Below are positions 35,265-47,455 of a DNA stretch of 64,000 nt, piece after piece. Position 1 is the first letter of the stretch. The number at the start of each line of letters is the position of its first letter. Under the pieces are notes generated by a model that was not told the origin of the DNA, ran no database searches, and worked only from the letters and a program-made list of their open reading frames with translations. The DNA is from Formicarius rufipectus (taxonomy: Eukaryota > Chordata > Aves > Passeriformes > Formicariidae). The position numbers were made by a program, and so were the translations under genes. The DNA lies in the NCBI GenBank assembly GCA_013399695.1, contig VXAU01001093.1, positions 248,001-312,000 on the forward strand, given 5' to 3'.

Positions 35265-38200
35265 AATTTTAGTGTATTTTTAATTAAATATGATCCCTTA
35301 CAATCTTTGAAAAAGTTCTCTTACTGTGTGTTTCTTTTTCTTTTTTTGCAGAAGTAGTTGCTTCTTTCATTAAATTTTTTATCTTTAATGAAATTTAAAA
35401 AGTAGTCTTAAATATAGTGTTGTTTCTTCATTAGTGAAGAAACAACTCTATGGGGTTGTCAGAGAAAGTCTGTGACGGTGTATTGACCCAGGAAATAAGA
35501 CAGACCCTGTATGAGAAGTTTCTGGCACCACCTTACATTTGAATCTGTTCATTTGTGAAATAGTAGGGTTTTTCATGAGTGAGGTTTGAGACTTGCAACT
35601 CAGGACAAAATGACTAATGGGACTACGGACTGCAGCTTTCATCAGCTGTATATATGGGGCTTGGAACTATGAAGGAAGATTCTTTGTTTTGCTTAGTTCT
35701 TTTGCATATTAAAGGAGCAATATGAAATTGTCAAGTCACAGAGTATGTTTACTCTGTAGCAGTTGGGATAGTGCAGGGGTTTTCACAGCAGTGGAACTGA
35801 AGAAGGTAGGTCCATGTGGCATGGAGTTTAGATGGATTTCATTGGCTGTGCTTGTCTAGGTCAGTCCAGTCATCTGAGCCTAGTGTAGGACTGACACGGC
35901 AGGGAACAAATGGGAAGGTACCTGCTTTCATATGGCTCCAGGTGCACTTATGGAGTTAGTTCTTCAGTAATGCTCACGTCTCTGCATTGTGCTTCATATC
36001 CCAAAGCATATATACATCTCCTTATGTAGCATTCTAGCAACCTACTGCTGGCTTTGGGTAGTGCTGATGTCATGGATCTCAGACTTTAAAGGGATTAAGT
36101 TTCGATTGACCGCTGAGAATAGGTGCTATTTGGGGCACTTGGCTGGTACAGATTGCTGCCAGTAAGTTGTCTGCAGATGAATTAACTCTCTTGAGAGGAT
36201 GATGATGAGATGAGACAGTCTAGTGGATTCAGTGCAAGACTGAAAAACTTTCTGTTGTCCATTCATACAACTGTTTAAGGTACATCAAACAACTTGAAGT
36301 GCTACAAGTATAAAATTTAAATATTCCATTTTCTAGTTTATTTAGCCAGAGGTAAGTGGCTAAGAGCAGTTAATATGAGTTTGGATGCTTTTAGTTATTT
36401 ATCAACCAGAACATGCATTTGTAGCTCATCCAGTGGTGGATGTTCAGATTATATGGATTTATTCCTTGAAAGGAAGAAAGAATATGAATTCTTTTTTTAT
36501 CAAGTTCCACATACTTTGTCCCAATTCCCTTGCTTTCATTAAAGGGAGATGAAAAAAATGTAAGTTCACCCTAAAAGAAAATACTAATTTTAGGTAGTTT
36601 AAAGACTTCATTGCAATTAGAGTGGCAAGGCACATGGCACAGTTTTCACTGGAGAAAGCAAAGAAGATTGCAGGGAAAAACCTGCCTGGGAACAGCATAC
36701 GCTGTGTGAGTACTACAGTTGCATTACTTAACTAATGCTCTAATGCAAGAAGCTTTAAAGAAAGTAGTTTATTCCTATGCAGTAGCTTTAATTGGTTCTT
36801 TTGTAAGGAGTAACCATCAATTGATGCACTTTTGAAGTAAGTAATTCATTTCACTAGTCTATTAGCAAAAAATAATGATAGTTTTCATTTTTGGAGAAGT
36901 GAGATGGAGTTTCTGATTTTCTGAAGTGGAATCTGTAAGTGATATGATTCATTCTGCAAAAGCAAAATTGATGTGAATGGTAGTCAGCAAAATCATTCTG
37001 TTTTTATCATATGATTGTCCTTTTTTTTTTTATCTTGAGTAAAATGAGGTACAAAGAACTATTCTAAATTATCGGCAGAAACAAATGCAATAAAAGTGAC
37101 TACTTGTTCTGTTCTTAAAAATTAATTTCCCATGTCTTTGTACGAAGCACAGGGTTTGGGGTATTTTGTGACATTCTGTTGTTGATAACTTCTGTCCTGA
37201 TCTTATTATTTGTATCTGATTATTTTGGACAAAACTTTTTTTTCTGACTTTCATTTATGTGGGAAATTATCCTTAACAAAAATAAATAAAACCAAGTTCT
37301 AATTCTGCTTTCTCCATTATTTTCAGAGCAGACTTCTGACCAATTAACAAATTTGATAAATTAAGAAATTAAAAACAAACAAAAAACTTAATGGCCAGTC
37401 CTATATTTGCAAAATTCTGTAAAATGAATGAAGCTCATGAGTAGCAGTTGTGAGAGAATCCCCTTTCATCCCCTTTGTATGTCCAGTGCTATAACATCAC
37501 AGCATTTTTTTTCTCATGTTTACTTGCAAAGCTTACTTTACCTACTAAATGATATTTGGAGGAATGAACAAAGGACAGGGAAAGGCAGATCTTACAATGC
37601 TGCTCAGTTTGTTGTTTGCTGGTACTCAAAATGGACTAAGGAATGTCTTTGGAGAGTGCCTTGCAGAACAGCACCTGAATTGATGTTCAGCTGGGCTAGG
37701 AAGTTTTGCCAGATACTTCATTGTTTACCCTTGATACAGCAGACTTAGGCATGGGTCCACAAAAAGACCCAGTAAATCTGAGTATCTGTCTTTGCGTGAG
37801 TGCAACTTGCAAAACTTTCACTGGCTTAGGGTGGGACGTGGGTAGCATTGAGAAAAACAAAGACATGATTCACAAAAGCTTTGCCTGATATCCCAGGTAA
37901 TTTTAAAGATAAAAATTTACTCTGCTATGTGTTCAGATTTCTGCTTCCTTCTTGCAAGGTCTTTGCTTAGTTCAGCTCTTCTCATCCTTAAATCCACAGA
38001 TTGGGTATCTGGTGCCTTAAAATCCCTGAAAAGCCTGATCTGGTAGCTGTGGTTGTAGGGTACCTCATCAGCCTTGGTGTGAAAATCTCAATATCTGACC
38101 TGCTACTTGGATGAAACTCGTAATGAAGCTGGGCTGAGGAGGTGATGGCACTTCTTCTGTGCCTTGTTAAAGCTGCCCCTTGATGCAGGATGGAAGGTTC

Positions 38201-39735
38201 ATAAAGCCTGCAAGATCTCTGGGCCTGAGTACTGAGCTCCAGTCAGCTTAAGACCTTGAAATGGTGTCAAAATTCACCAGCTGAAGTTATTACTGACTTC
38301 CTTAGGAGCCTCACTTCCCACATGTTGGGTTTTAGGACCTTTCCTTTAATTCACACTCTTCTGTGAGATTCTGTCTGCCAGGCTCTCTGACTTTGACAAA
38401 CAGCATGGTAGAGTGGCACTAAATCACCAGCAACATCTTCCAGAACTATAGTTGAATGATGACAAAACTACTCTTTTTCTTTGGTCATAAACAGCAGGTC
38501 TGGTTGTGTAGGTTGCAAAGACATGTTTGTGAATCAGCATCATGACCAGCACAGTCTTGGGACTTTTTAACTTTGTCATTTTAATGATTGCTATCAAGCA
38601 ACAGTGTGTGTGTGTGTATGTACACGTATATATAAGTATACACTGCTTTTCAGGATCCTGCATGAAATTTTGCATCTGTACTGGAGCACACTTTTTTAAA
38701 ATAACATTTTTTCTTGATTTTTTTTTTTTTTTTGTCTTTTCCGAATCAGATCAAGACAGCGAGAATAATGCCAAAGTAAATTGCAGGTCTTAATTTAATT
38801 ATGTTGCATAAATAGGAAACCAAGTAAAAAAAAAGGTCAAACAACACACACCACCCAAATATCTCCAATTTATCCTCCTTATTGAGTTTATACTCAGTTT
38901 TCCTCTGGTATAGATACATAGGATGAAGTTACAAATCTTTTGAAGAAAAAGTGACACTGTTCTGTCATCATAACTGTATTTGTACAAGATCCATGTACCC
39001 ATTTTTTTTTTTAAATGAGGGGACATAAAAAATGTCAGAGCTTTTTTGATACTGTCCAAATAAAGTTTTCTGTTTGCAGATGATTAAAATTTCAGCTACA
39101 TTTAAAATACACTTTTGTATTTTACATTGTGGGCATTGAGTAGGAGGGAGGGAATTTTAAATCATTATTTGATGTCTTACTGATTGCTAATGGTCCATGA
39201 ACCATAGACTGAGAAACTTCTTTGGTGAATAACTTGAATTGTTAGCCTAGATAGCAATACACCTACTTCCTTTATTATTAGGGAATCACAAAACTGTACT
39301 TAGAATGAGAAATACAATTTTGACAGTGGTAGCATCACCTGATTAATATTCTTAAGATTTTTCAAGTTAGTTGTGGTACAGAGTAATTGCTGTACAGCTT
39401 CATGAGACATTAAACCTCTCTGCTATGCTATTATAGTTTCCTTATTTATCTACTAACTTATACAAGGAGAGGTTAATTAGGTGGATTTTTTCCTTTTAAT
39501 AGAGCAAGTATTGCATCTAACAAATTAGTTTAAAATAGTGGCAAAGATCTCCAAAATGATTGTATGATTTAAATATTGCATAAAGTGTGGTTCTGGATGT
39601 AGTGATTTCCCCCTACTACTGGATTTAATTTGGGCAACCTGGATGTTCCTTACATCTGGCAATGCATTTACAGTGTGTGTTGCAAAGAATGGTAAAGGTC
39701 CTAAACATTTCAGTGAATACAATTTGAGTAATACA
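35265..39735. other. Intergenic DNA downstream of DNAJC15
   Basis: AT-rich with no recognised gene. It contains a short TG/TA run (about 38606-38640) and T runs near 37021 and 38720. The frames present match nothing I know. Confidence 0.7.
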
Positions 39736-39957
39736 ATATTAGGAAGAAATTCTTCACTATGGGGGTAGTGAGACACTGGTACAGGTTGTCCAGAAAAGCT
39801 GTGAATGCTCCGTCCCTGGAAAAGTATTTCAAGGCCAGGCTGGATGGAGGTTTGAGCCAGCCTGGTCTAGTGGAAGGTGTCCCTGTCTGTCACAGGGGAC
39901 TTGGACTAGAGAATCTCTAAGGTCCCTTTAACCCAAACCATTTTATGATTCTATGAT
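39736..39957 (+). mobile_element. CR1 LINE, 3' end (5'-truncated)
   Basis: The copy starts ATATTAGGAAGAAATTCTTC and continues through GTGAGACACTGG and ACAGGTTGTCCAG, then GGCCAGGCTGGATGGAGG and CTGGTCTAGTGGAAGGTGTC. It ends CATTTTATGATTCTATGAT, the ATTCTATGAT-type repeat that terminates avian CR1. It is a typical 5'-truncated insertion in the untranslated 3' part of the element. Confidence 0.9.
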
Positions 39958-40059
39958 ATTATGAAAGAAACATAAAATTCTAGTGAAGAACTCAGTAGTA
40001 AGAAGTCTGAATGACAGGAATCAGATGAAAGTGGTTGAGGTGTCTTTCTCTGTTCAAAG

Positions 40060-40928
40060 GCTAGTTTGTCTTGGGTCTTTTCCTGTTCAACAAATTTATC
40101 AGTGACCTGGAGAAGGAGACCGAGAGCTCTGTCATCAAGTTTACAAATGATGCCAAATGGCATGAACCATTCAACATGCTGGAGGTAGGGCCTGACATCC
40201 ACGGTGACCTGGAGGGGCTGCAGGAATGGGATGACAGGAACCTTTTATGAAATTCAACAAGGACAGGTGCAGAGCTTGGTGCCTGGGAAGGAAGTATCCC
40301 TTGCAGTGCAAGAGGCTGGGGAATGCTGGGCTGGGGAGCACTTTGCTGGAAGGGACCCAGGGCACAGCAAGAACAAGAGCCAGTGGCATGTCCTGGTAGC
40401 AGAGAGGGACAACAGGCTCCTAGCTGTGTGAATAGGAGTATGGTCATCAGACCAGCAGAAACAGCTCTACCCTACTTGGCCAACCACAACAGGTCCAGCA
40501 AAGGTGACCCCAATGCTTGGGGGCCAGAGCACTTGCCCTGTGAGGAGAGCAAAAGGCAGCAGGGTTTGTTCACTCTGAAGAAGAGAGAGCTGCTGGGGAA
40601 CCTCAGCAGCCCCCAGCATCATAAGGTCATAAAGAACATGGGCCCAGGTTCTCCCCAGTAATGCATGTTGAGAGGTTGAGAAAAAATGGGCACAAATTGA
40701 AAGGAGCAGTGCAGGCTAAGCATAAATAATATTGTTTCACCCAACAGTCCAACAGTGAAACAGGTTGCCTGGAGAGGGTAAGTGTTCTCTTACCTTGGCA
40801 GATTTTCAAGACCCACTGGATAAAGTCCTGAGCAACCTCCTCTGATCCTGCAAGTGGGCTTCCTTTGAGCCGCAGGTAAGACTAAAGACCTCCTGGTGTT
40901 CCTACCAAACTGAATTGTCCTATGCTAC
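40060..40928 (+). mobile_element. CR1 LINE, longer diverged copy
   Basis: The 5' part (TGTTCAACAAATTTATCAGT, GACCTGGAGAAGG, TTTACAAATGATGCCAAATG) matches the end of the CR1 reverse-transcriptase ORF. The middle holds GAAATTCAACAAGGACAGGT. The 3' part holds ACAGGTTGCCTGGAGAGG, then TTCAAGACCCACTGGATAAA and GTCCTGAGCAACCTCCTCTG. It ends near TTGTCCTATGCT. The ORF is broken by stops and indels, so the copy is dead. It lies about 100 bases after another CR1 3' end of a different subfamily, in the same orientation. Confidence 0.85.
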
Positions 40929-43900
40929 AAGATCCAGCGGGGAGGACAGATGGCAGAAGTATAATAGCAAGAGTCACATCAGGGAAGTACCCTGCAATAG
41001 TTCGTATGTGTGTTTTTTGCTTGTTTGCTTTTTATAAAGTCTGAGGTGCAGCTGAACTTAAAATCATAGTTTAAATAGTCTTGAATGTTTAGAGAGCTGC
41101 ACAATACAAAATACTGGTGTTTTAATACCACTCCATGTTGGTGTCCTAAAGCCAGTGTTCCAGAGGACGCTGAGTCCAGTTTTGGTGTCTTTGGTCAGGT
41201 CAGTCCTCTGTCCTTAATGCTGGATGGTGGGAAGCCTTCTTGTCTCCACTGGGCTGACAGCAAAGACATTCTGCCTTCTAAAACTGCCAGTGGCCTGAAC
41301 AGACAGAAATACCTCTCCAAATCATGAGCATCTAGTTAGCGAGTTCAAACAGCAGGCCAACCTGTAATTGTTTGGTGCTTTCCTTACTGGTGTCAGTGGG
41401 AATTTCTGTGGTAGGAACTGCTGCAGGGGACAAACTGATCAGCTAAGAGAGGCTTAACGATCTGAGTGCTGAGGTTACTGACAGCAGGTCGAGTTTCTTG
41501 AATTAAGTAGAGGACTGCCAGATTCCCAGTTAGATTTATTTCACTCACAGCTGGGGAAGAAGCAGTGTGATTCCCCTTTGAGAAAACAAGTCCTTTGCAA
41601 GCTCTGATGTGTTATGTTTCTCCTGATCTCTGCATATTATTTAACCACCAGCACATACTGTTTTCAGCGGCATGTGGGTACCATTTCAACTGGGGCCTTA
41701 AATACCCAGGAGAGTGAGCTGGGATACAGGTGCTGTGCCACAAAGCAACATCTGCAACTTGCTTACATGCTTAGTTGGCATCTCCGTATGTTGTTATTGC
41801 ACAATTATATATTTCAGTCTTTGGTGAGTTGGCTTTGGTCTTTTCCACTGCTCTCATCACTAAGATATGATCCTGCAGATGCTTCCAGGGCTCCTGCCTT
41901 CCCTTCAAGCCATCTTCCCAGTAACAGTGAAAGTGCCCTCACTATCTGTCTTTTCCTCAGTGCAGCCACTCTACCTCCAGTGTTCAATAATTCACTACCT
42001 TGCAGGAGGTGCACCAAAATGATTTTAGCTACCTCCAACTTTTTTGGACAGAAGGATAATAAAAATGATTTCACAGTAACTAAAGTAAGTTAGTTCATTG
42101 GTGAAAGCACTTAAATATAAGTTATTAGCTATTCAGGAGGAAGGTTTTACTGAAGGTACAATGCATTTATGTATTAAAGTGCCGCTCAGCTCCTGAAAAA
42201 TGACTACGTAAATAAGCACTTGTCACATCTTATTTTTGTTGATTTTTTTCCTTCTCCCTCTAAATCTGTTTTCTGGTGTTAACTCTAGTGCTGTTTTGAT
42301 TTTAACTGTGAAGTAGCTGGATCATAGTCCCAATGGATTGCCAGTGGGTTACAGTTGTGTGTTGCCACTGAGGAGACAGTGTTACATCCCTTTATTCAAG
42401 ACAGAAGGCCCAAGTCAGCGTCATTCATTGCACAATCTGATAAAGAAACTTTTTGAATGTGATGTTTGAATTTGAAAGATCAGGTTATGGTCCAGTTTTT
42501 TAAGTCTGGGAGATATAAATTATAACTGGGAATACTGAGGTAAATCCACAAAATGTTTTAATTTCCACTAAACTTGGCAGTGTGCCAGTATGTCCAGTGG
42601 GGGATCCAGAATCACTTTGGCTCCAATAGCATCTATAGTTCATCTATTTTCCTAGTTTCTTGGTGTCTGTTTGGCATAGGGGCAGTTAACAATAATAGAC
42701 TTAATTCTGCCACTGTACAGAGGCAGAACATAGTCCTGGGGAGCCAGAAATTAAATCAAGAAAAAATATAACTCCAGTGCTTTTCAGAACTGAGTTGAAG
42801 AAGCAGCTGGGGAGGTGTTTCTAGAGTATAGGTCTTATTGCAGACATTGTAATTCAGGTTACTCAAATGTTTGGCTCCTTTTATCTATTTTGGATCTGGC
42901 TGTTAGCACCTTGCTACTTGTATACAAAGAATATTTGATAGCACAATCACAAAAGCAATAAACAGCCTTAGAAAGGTATAGATCTAAGGTGACTCCTTCA
43001 AGTGGAATCTTACTTTAAAAACTATTATAATGTCATGTATCATAATTGCATCTAATATTAGAGACTGACTTAATATAACATGCTGTCAATGACAATCTAA
43101 AAGCAATCATGAACAGAGAAGATAATTGTTTGGGGAGATGGAAGGAAGGATTGCACTATATGAAGACTTATGTAGAGTTTACAAGGCTTTTTGGGGGACA
43201 CTCAGAGGGTTTTGTGGTTTGTTTTTTTTTCTCCTAAGCTTCTGGACATTTTATTTCTGTTTCCATTTTGATACTGGAATCAACCTGCAATCTCTAAATG
43301 TGATTTAGGTTGTTTGGGTTTTTTTCCCTTCCTCAAACATCATTCTATCTACTGCTCAGCAGTGAAGTTACATACGTAAAGTTGGTTAGCAGGTTGAATA
43401 GATTACTAGGTGCTGAGAATTAAATATGTACGAAAAGGTTTCCTTTTCCCTCAGCAGCAAATATCCCCCTGCTCCCCAAAGGGATGTAGATTAAAAGGTG
43501 TGAAGCTAGACTATTTCGATTCTATCAGAGTCTGAAGGCAGAATGAAAATGTCACACATCTTCGTAAATGACTAGGAGTCTCTGTCGGATTTTCTGTGGA
43601 TACAGGCTGCACCGGCATGACCTGCTTATCCCGACTTAATAGCATATAGCTACCGAAGGTCCCCTCGGCTTGCATGTGGTTCCTTCTCACATTAGTGCTT
43701 GTGAGTGAGCTGTAATTTCAATGAATTGAAATTACATTAGCTATACTGCATGGTCTCTGATCTGCCCTGATGTGAATGCATAGGTGCACACAGAGATCTC
43801 TCTTCTTTGTCAAGAAAGCCAGGTTGCTGGAGCTCAATCAGAGGAAAGCTTTAAAAGTCATCCTACTGGAGTCTAACAACACCTGAATTATCATGATCTC

Positions 43901-44900
43901 CTAGTAAAGATATTAATTTCTTTTTCATTTAACAGGGCTACCACTCTAATAATACTTTGGATGTCAACAGTGATAACTATTTCTAATTAGTCCTTCCACT
44001 TCAGGGAGGCAGGAAGGAAGGAAGAAAGAAATCCATAATACAAAACGAATTCTAATGAGGGACGAAACTTCTCCTAAGAAATGGTGCTCCAAGCGCTGCA
44101 GAGACTTGCCCCACTGGGACCTGTCTGACACTTTAGTTTAACACTTGAGAGTTTCAGTGACCCTACAGAATATAAATCAGCTTGTGCTGCTTCAGCATTA
44201 GCTGCCGAGCAGCCACTGCATTGGAGAGTTGACCTGTTTACTCAGGGTGGCTTGAAGCTTAACTGGAAAAACACCCAGGTTTTGCTGGATTCAGAGTGGA
44301 GGTGCAGAGGGCTCATGATTTGGTTCTATATTGTTAAAAGTCTTATGTCAGAAGTCTGCCTGTGGATTACAAGAAAAAGCAGAGTGCTGAGGGGTCCTTG
44401 CTGCATGCTAAGCTCGTGGTTTGGGATTTCTGATTGCAAGTTATTTTTGTCAGTAAAGGTAAACTGAAGAATGCAGGTTTTTTCCATTGACCTTTTGCCT
44501 GCTTTTGTATCCTTGCTTGCACTTGTGGAATGGCACTGAACAGGGCTAAATGCTCTTCATATCTGATACCTGGTAGCCTATAGCTGTACTGATATAGCCT
44601 GGTGGAATGATGGCTGCCTTGCTTTTGTTGCTTTATGAAATATTCCACTTTTATTTTTAGTTTTTGTGCAACCAGCATATTTCTAAATGCCTCTCTGACT
44701 GGCAGGCAAGATTGCCTGATCCTCATTGCTGCTGTTCTGCTACTAATGCCCAGGGCTGAAAAGAATTTTTAACATCATGAGAGACAGGCTGAATATGACT
44801 AGGCAGTAATTTGAGTTTGGATTTTTTTTCCTGAGGACTTTGTTTCAGTTTATTTCATGTTCTTTATTATTCCTGGGCTTGAGAGTGAGTAAAAAGTAAA
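40929..44900. other. Intergenic DNA, no recognised gene
   Basis: The 159-codon frame at 41614-42093 has no recognisable domain and no clear splice context. Two unusual spots are a small CpG cluster (43560-43680) and a palindrome (43711-43736). A GGAA-rich run lies at about 44010-44031. Confidence 0.65.
43711..43736. repeat. Inverted repeat, 11-bp arms
   Basis: TGTAATTTCAA, spacer TGAA, TTGAAATTACA. The arms are perfectly complementary with a 4-base loop. The half site TTGAAATTAC resembles no motif I can name securely. Confidence 0.8.
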
Positions 44901-44901
44901 T

Positions 44902-45018
44902 TTGTTTTTGTTTTTGTTTCTTGGGGTTTTTTTTTGTTTTGGTTTGGTTTGGGGTTTTTTGTTTGTTTTTTTTTTTGTTTGTTTGTTTGTTTGGTTTTTT
45001 GTTTTTTTTTTTTTTTTT
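44902..45018 (+). repeat. G/T-only tract running into the assembly gap
   Basis: About 115 bases of G and T (with a single C), with GTTT units and T runs, continue directly into the run of N. Confidence 0.85.
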
Positions 45019-45347
45019 NNNNNNNNNNNNNNNNNNNNNNNNNNNNNNNNNNNNNNNNNNNNNNNNNNNNNNNNNNNNNNNNNNNNNNNNNNNNNNNNNN
45101 NNNNNNNNNNNNNNNNNNNNNNNNNNNNNNNNNNNNNNNNNNNNNNNNNNNNNNNNNNNNNNNNNNNNNNNNNNNNNNNNNNNNNNNNNNNNNNNNNNNN
45201 NNNNNNNNNNNNNNNNNNNNNNNNNNNNNNNNNNNNNNNNNNNNNNNNNNNNNNNNNNNNNNNNNNNNNNNNNNNNNNNNNNNNNNNNNNNNNNNNNNNN
45301 NNNNNNNNNNNNNNNNNNNNNNNNNNNNNNNNNNNNNNNNNNNNNNN
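45019..45347. other. Assembly gap (329 N)
   Basis: Undetermined bases flanked by T-rich sequence on both sides. Any frame drawn through it is meaningless. Confidence 0.99.

Positions 45348-45407
<60 letters not shown>
45348..45407 (+). repeat. Poly(T) tract of 60 bases after the gap
   Basis: An uninterrupted run of T reaches the edge of the gap, so its true length is unknown. On the minus strand it would be a long poly(A). Confidence 0.95.
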
Positions 45408-45411
<4 letters not shown>

Positions 45412-45892
45412 AATTATCTTCCCCCTTCTGGTGATGGACATGGTGGACAATCTCTTCAACTGTCTTTTCTTCAGCAGCCTCTTGGACACCTTTGTGGAAG
45501 TTCAGAAAATTTCTGTTTCCAGGAAAACACAGTGGCAACAGCTGCAATCAATATCTGGCATTCTTAATAACACAGTCCAAGTTGAAGAAAGTAAAATAAA
45601 AAAAATTATCAGATAATTAAATCCATGGCATTTCCCATATTTCACATCATTTGAATGTGAATAATGAAATTCAGCAACCATCACTCTTTATATACAAAAA
45701 GTAAGGTAAGCACTTTCAACAAAAAATACAGTGCCAAAGTAATCTCTGCTATAATGTCTTCTGATTCCCTGGGGTTATAGTAGAGATTAATTTGCTTCAT
45801 AATGTCTGAGTACTGGAGGAAAAAATGAGTTAAAGCTTTCTGAAAGAAATTTCAATCAGTGTTGAAGAGCTGAATGAATACTACTAAGCATA

Positions 45893-46040
45893 AATAAAAA
45901 CAAAACCAAAAAAACCAAACCAACAAAAAACCCCCCACAAAACAAAAACAAACAAAAAACCAAAAACAAAACCAAAACAACAACCCAAGCAAACAAACAA
46001 ACAAACAAACAAACCCCAAAAAAACAAAAAAAAACCAAAA
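45893..46040 (-). repeat. A/C-only tract
   Basis: About 150 bases of A and C almost without exception (CAAAA, CCAAA and CAAA units, with CCCCCC). It is the opposite orientation of the G/T tract at 44902-45018, so the two could pair as a long imperfect hairpin. Confidence 0.85.
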
Positions 46041-47347
46041 GAGCCCACACCAAACCTGCTCTTACCTGCTCAGAGGTTTAAGTTGATGTTTTCTATACGT
46101 ATTTCTTTATGCAGTGGTTTTGCTTAATGAAAGTTTTACTAGCCCAAAAAGATTGGAAAAATTAACTTCTGAGCCAGGCACAAATGTTAAGAGGAAACAA
46201 TTGATTTTATTCATAGGTGAACATTTGCATGAACTGTGAAAATATATATAACCACTGAAATACTGGCAATAGAAGAGCTCTTTTGATTAAATTCATTTTA
46301 AGTATTCTGTAATAACTGCTAGTGCAACTACACAGTAAAAAGAAGTATTAGTGAAATAAGTAGAAAAAAGGAAATTGCAGGCTGCTTGTAGATATATTTT
46401 TGAGAGCAAAAGATAGAAAGTAATTTGTACACATGAATTATTCACTGAATTACTCACAAGATTTGGCCCACTATAATCAATTATGATGAAGAACTGATAC
46501 ACTGCTATGAAACGTGCTCTCACTTGTAACCTATTCCTATAAAAATGGAACTATTTTGAATTTTTCTGAATGTGTCAATTATGAAATCTGTGTCCAGTTG
46601 CCTGATGCTAAGAGACCACTGGGAAACACTGATGATTATGCTATTTTAAGAGTACAGTACAATTCAGCAAGACAGTGGCAACAAGCTTTAGTTTTTGACG
46701 TGGTGCTGTGATAAAGAAAGTGCAATCTTCTGTGTTGTTCATCTCCTACAGATTTCTTTCTCATGTCCATAATTGAAAAAATTACTGGGAATTGCTCCAG
46801 TATTTTCCTTCTAGGGTTGGGTTTTACCAAGCTACTGAATAATGTACACTGAAGTGAGTGGTTTCTCTAAATACTTTTGACCTTTAAGGTAAAATAACCC
46901 CATGCATAATCTTTAGTGCAAATTTTTACAGCTACTAAACAATTTTCCAATGCAGCTGGCCATTTTTATGTCTTGAAAAACTAGTAATGATACAAATAGT
47001 TGATTATGGTTTACAATGGCAATAAACGTCTCAGTATTAGTTGTTACCAAAATAAATTGCCATTCTGTTAAATGTTAAATAACAAGTCATAAACTGCTGA
47101 AAACAACCAATTTCTTGTGGATTATTGCCTGAATAAATTTTAGTAAGAAGTGCAGATCATGAAGTGATCAGCAGATCAGGCCTAATGAAATTTTATATAA
47201 TTTAAAAACTGAAGAATCTTCACAACATGATGCATTCTGTAACTTACATTGAACAACAGAAAAATTAAATTGGCTGATAATTTATTTTTTGTAAGGCTAT
47301 TTTCATCTTTCAACACCAGCTATTACAGTTTTCCTTTGTTCCTTCAG

Positions 47348-47455
47348 GTGTTGAAAAACCCAGTCAGTGGCAGCACATTGAGCCCACCGAGAAGGCAAAG
47401 AGGAGCCTACTTAAATACAAAGCGTCTATATGAGATTCTGCACAGAAATAGAAGG
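47348..47455 (+). other. Candidate unidentified coding exon
   Basis: The acceptor ttttcctttgttccttcag is strong, followed by 36 open codons exactly (108 bases, phase 0 at both ends) and a donor agg|GTTAGT. The peptide includes VLKNPVSGSTLSPPRRQRG and AYLNTKRLYEILHRNRR. This looks more like protein than the surrounding frames (basic and Ser/Pro-rich, ending in an amphipathic helix-like segment). I do not recognise the family and found no partner exon. It could be an exon of a non-coding RNA or chance. Confidence 0.25.

Noticed and set aside
40061..40661. Several frames on both strands
   Set aside because: They are read from a decayed CR1 element and are not a host gene.
41614..42093. 159-codon plus-strand frame
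   Set aside because: It is the longest gap-free frame, but it has no domain, no Kozak or splice support, and composition typical of noncoding DNA.
44867..45567. Long frames of more than 220 codons on both strands
   Set aside because: They run through the 329 N gap and homopolymer T, so they are artefacts.
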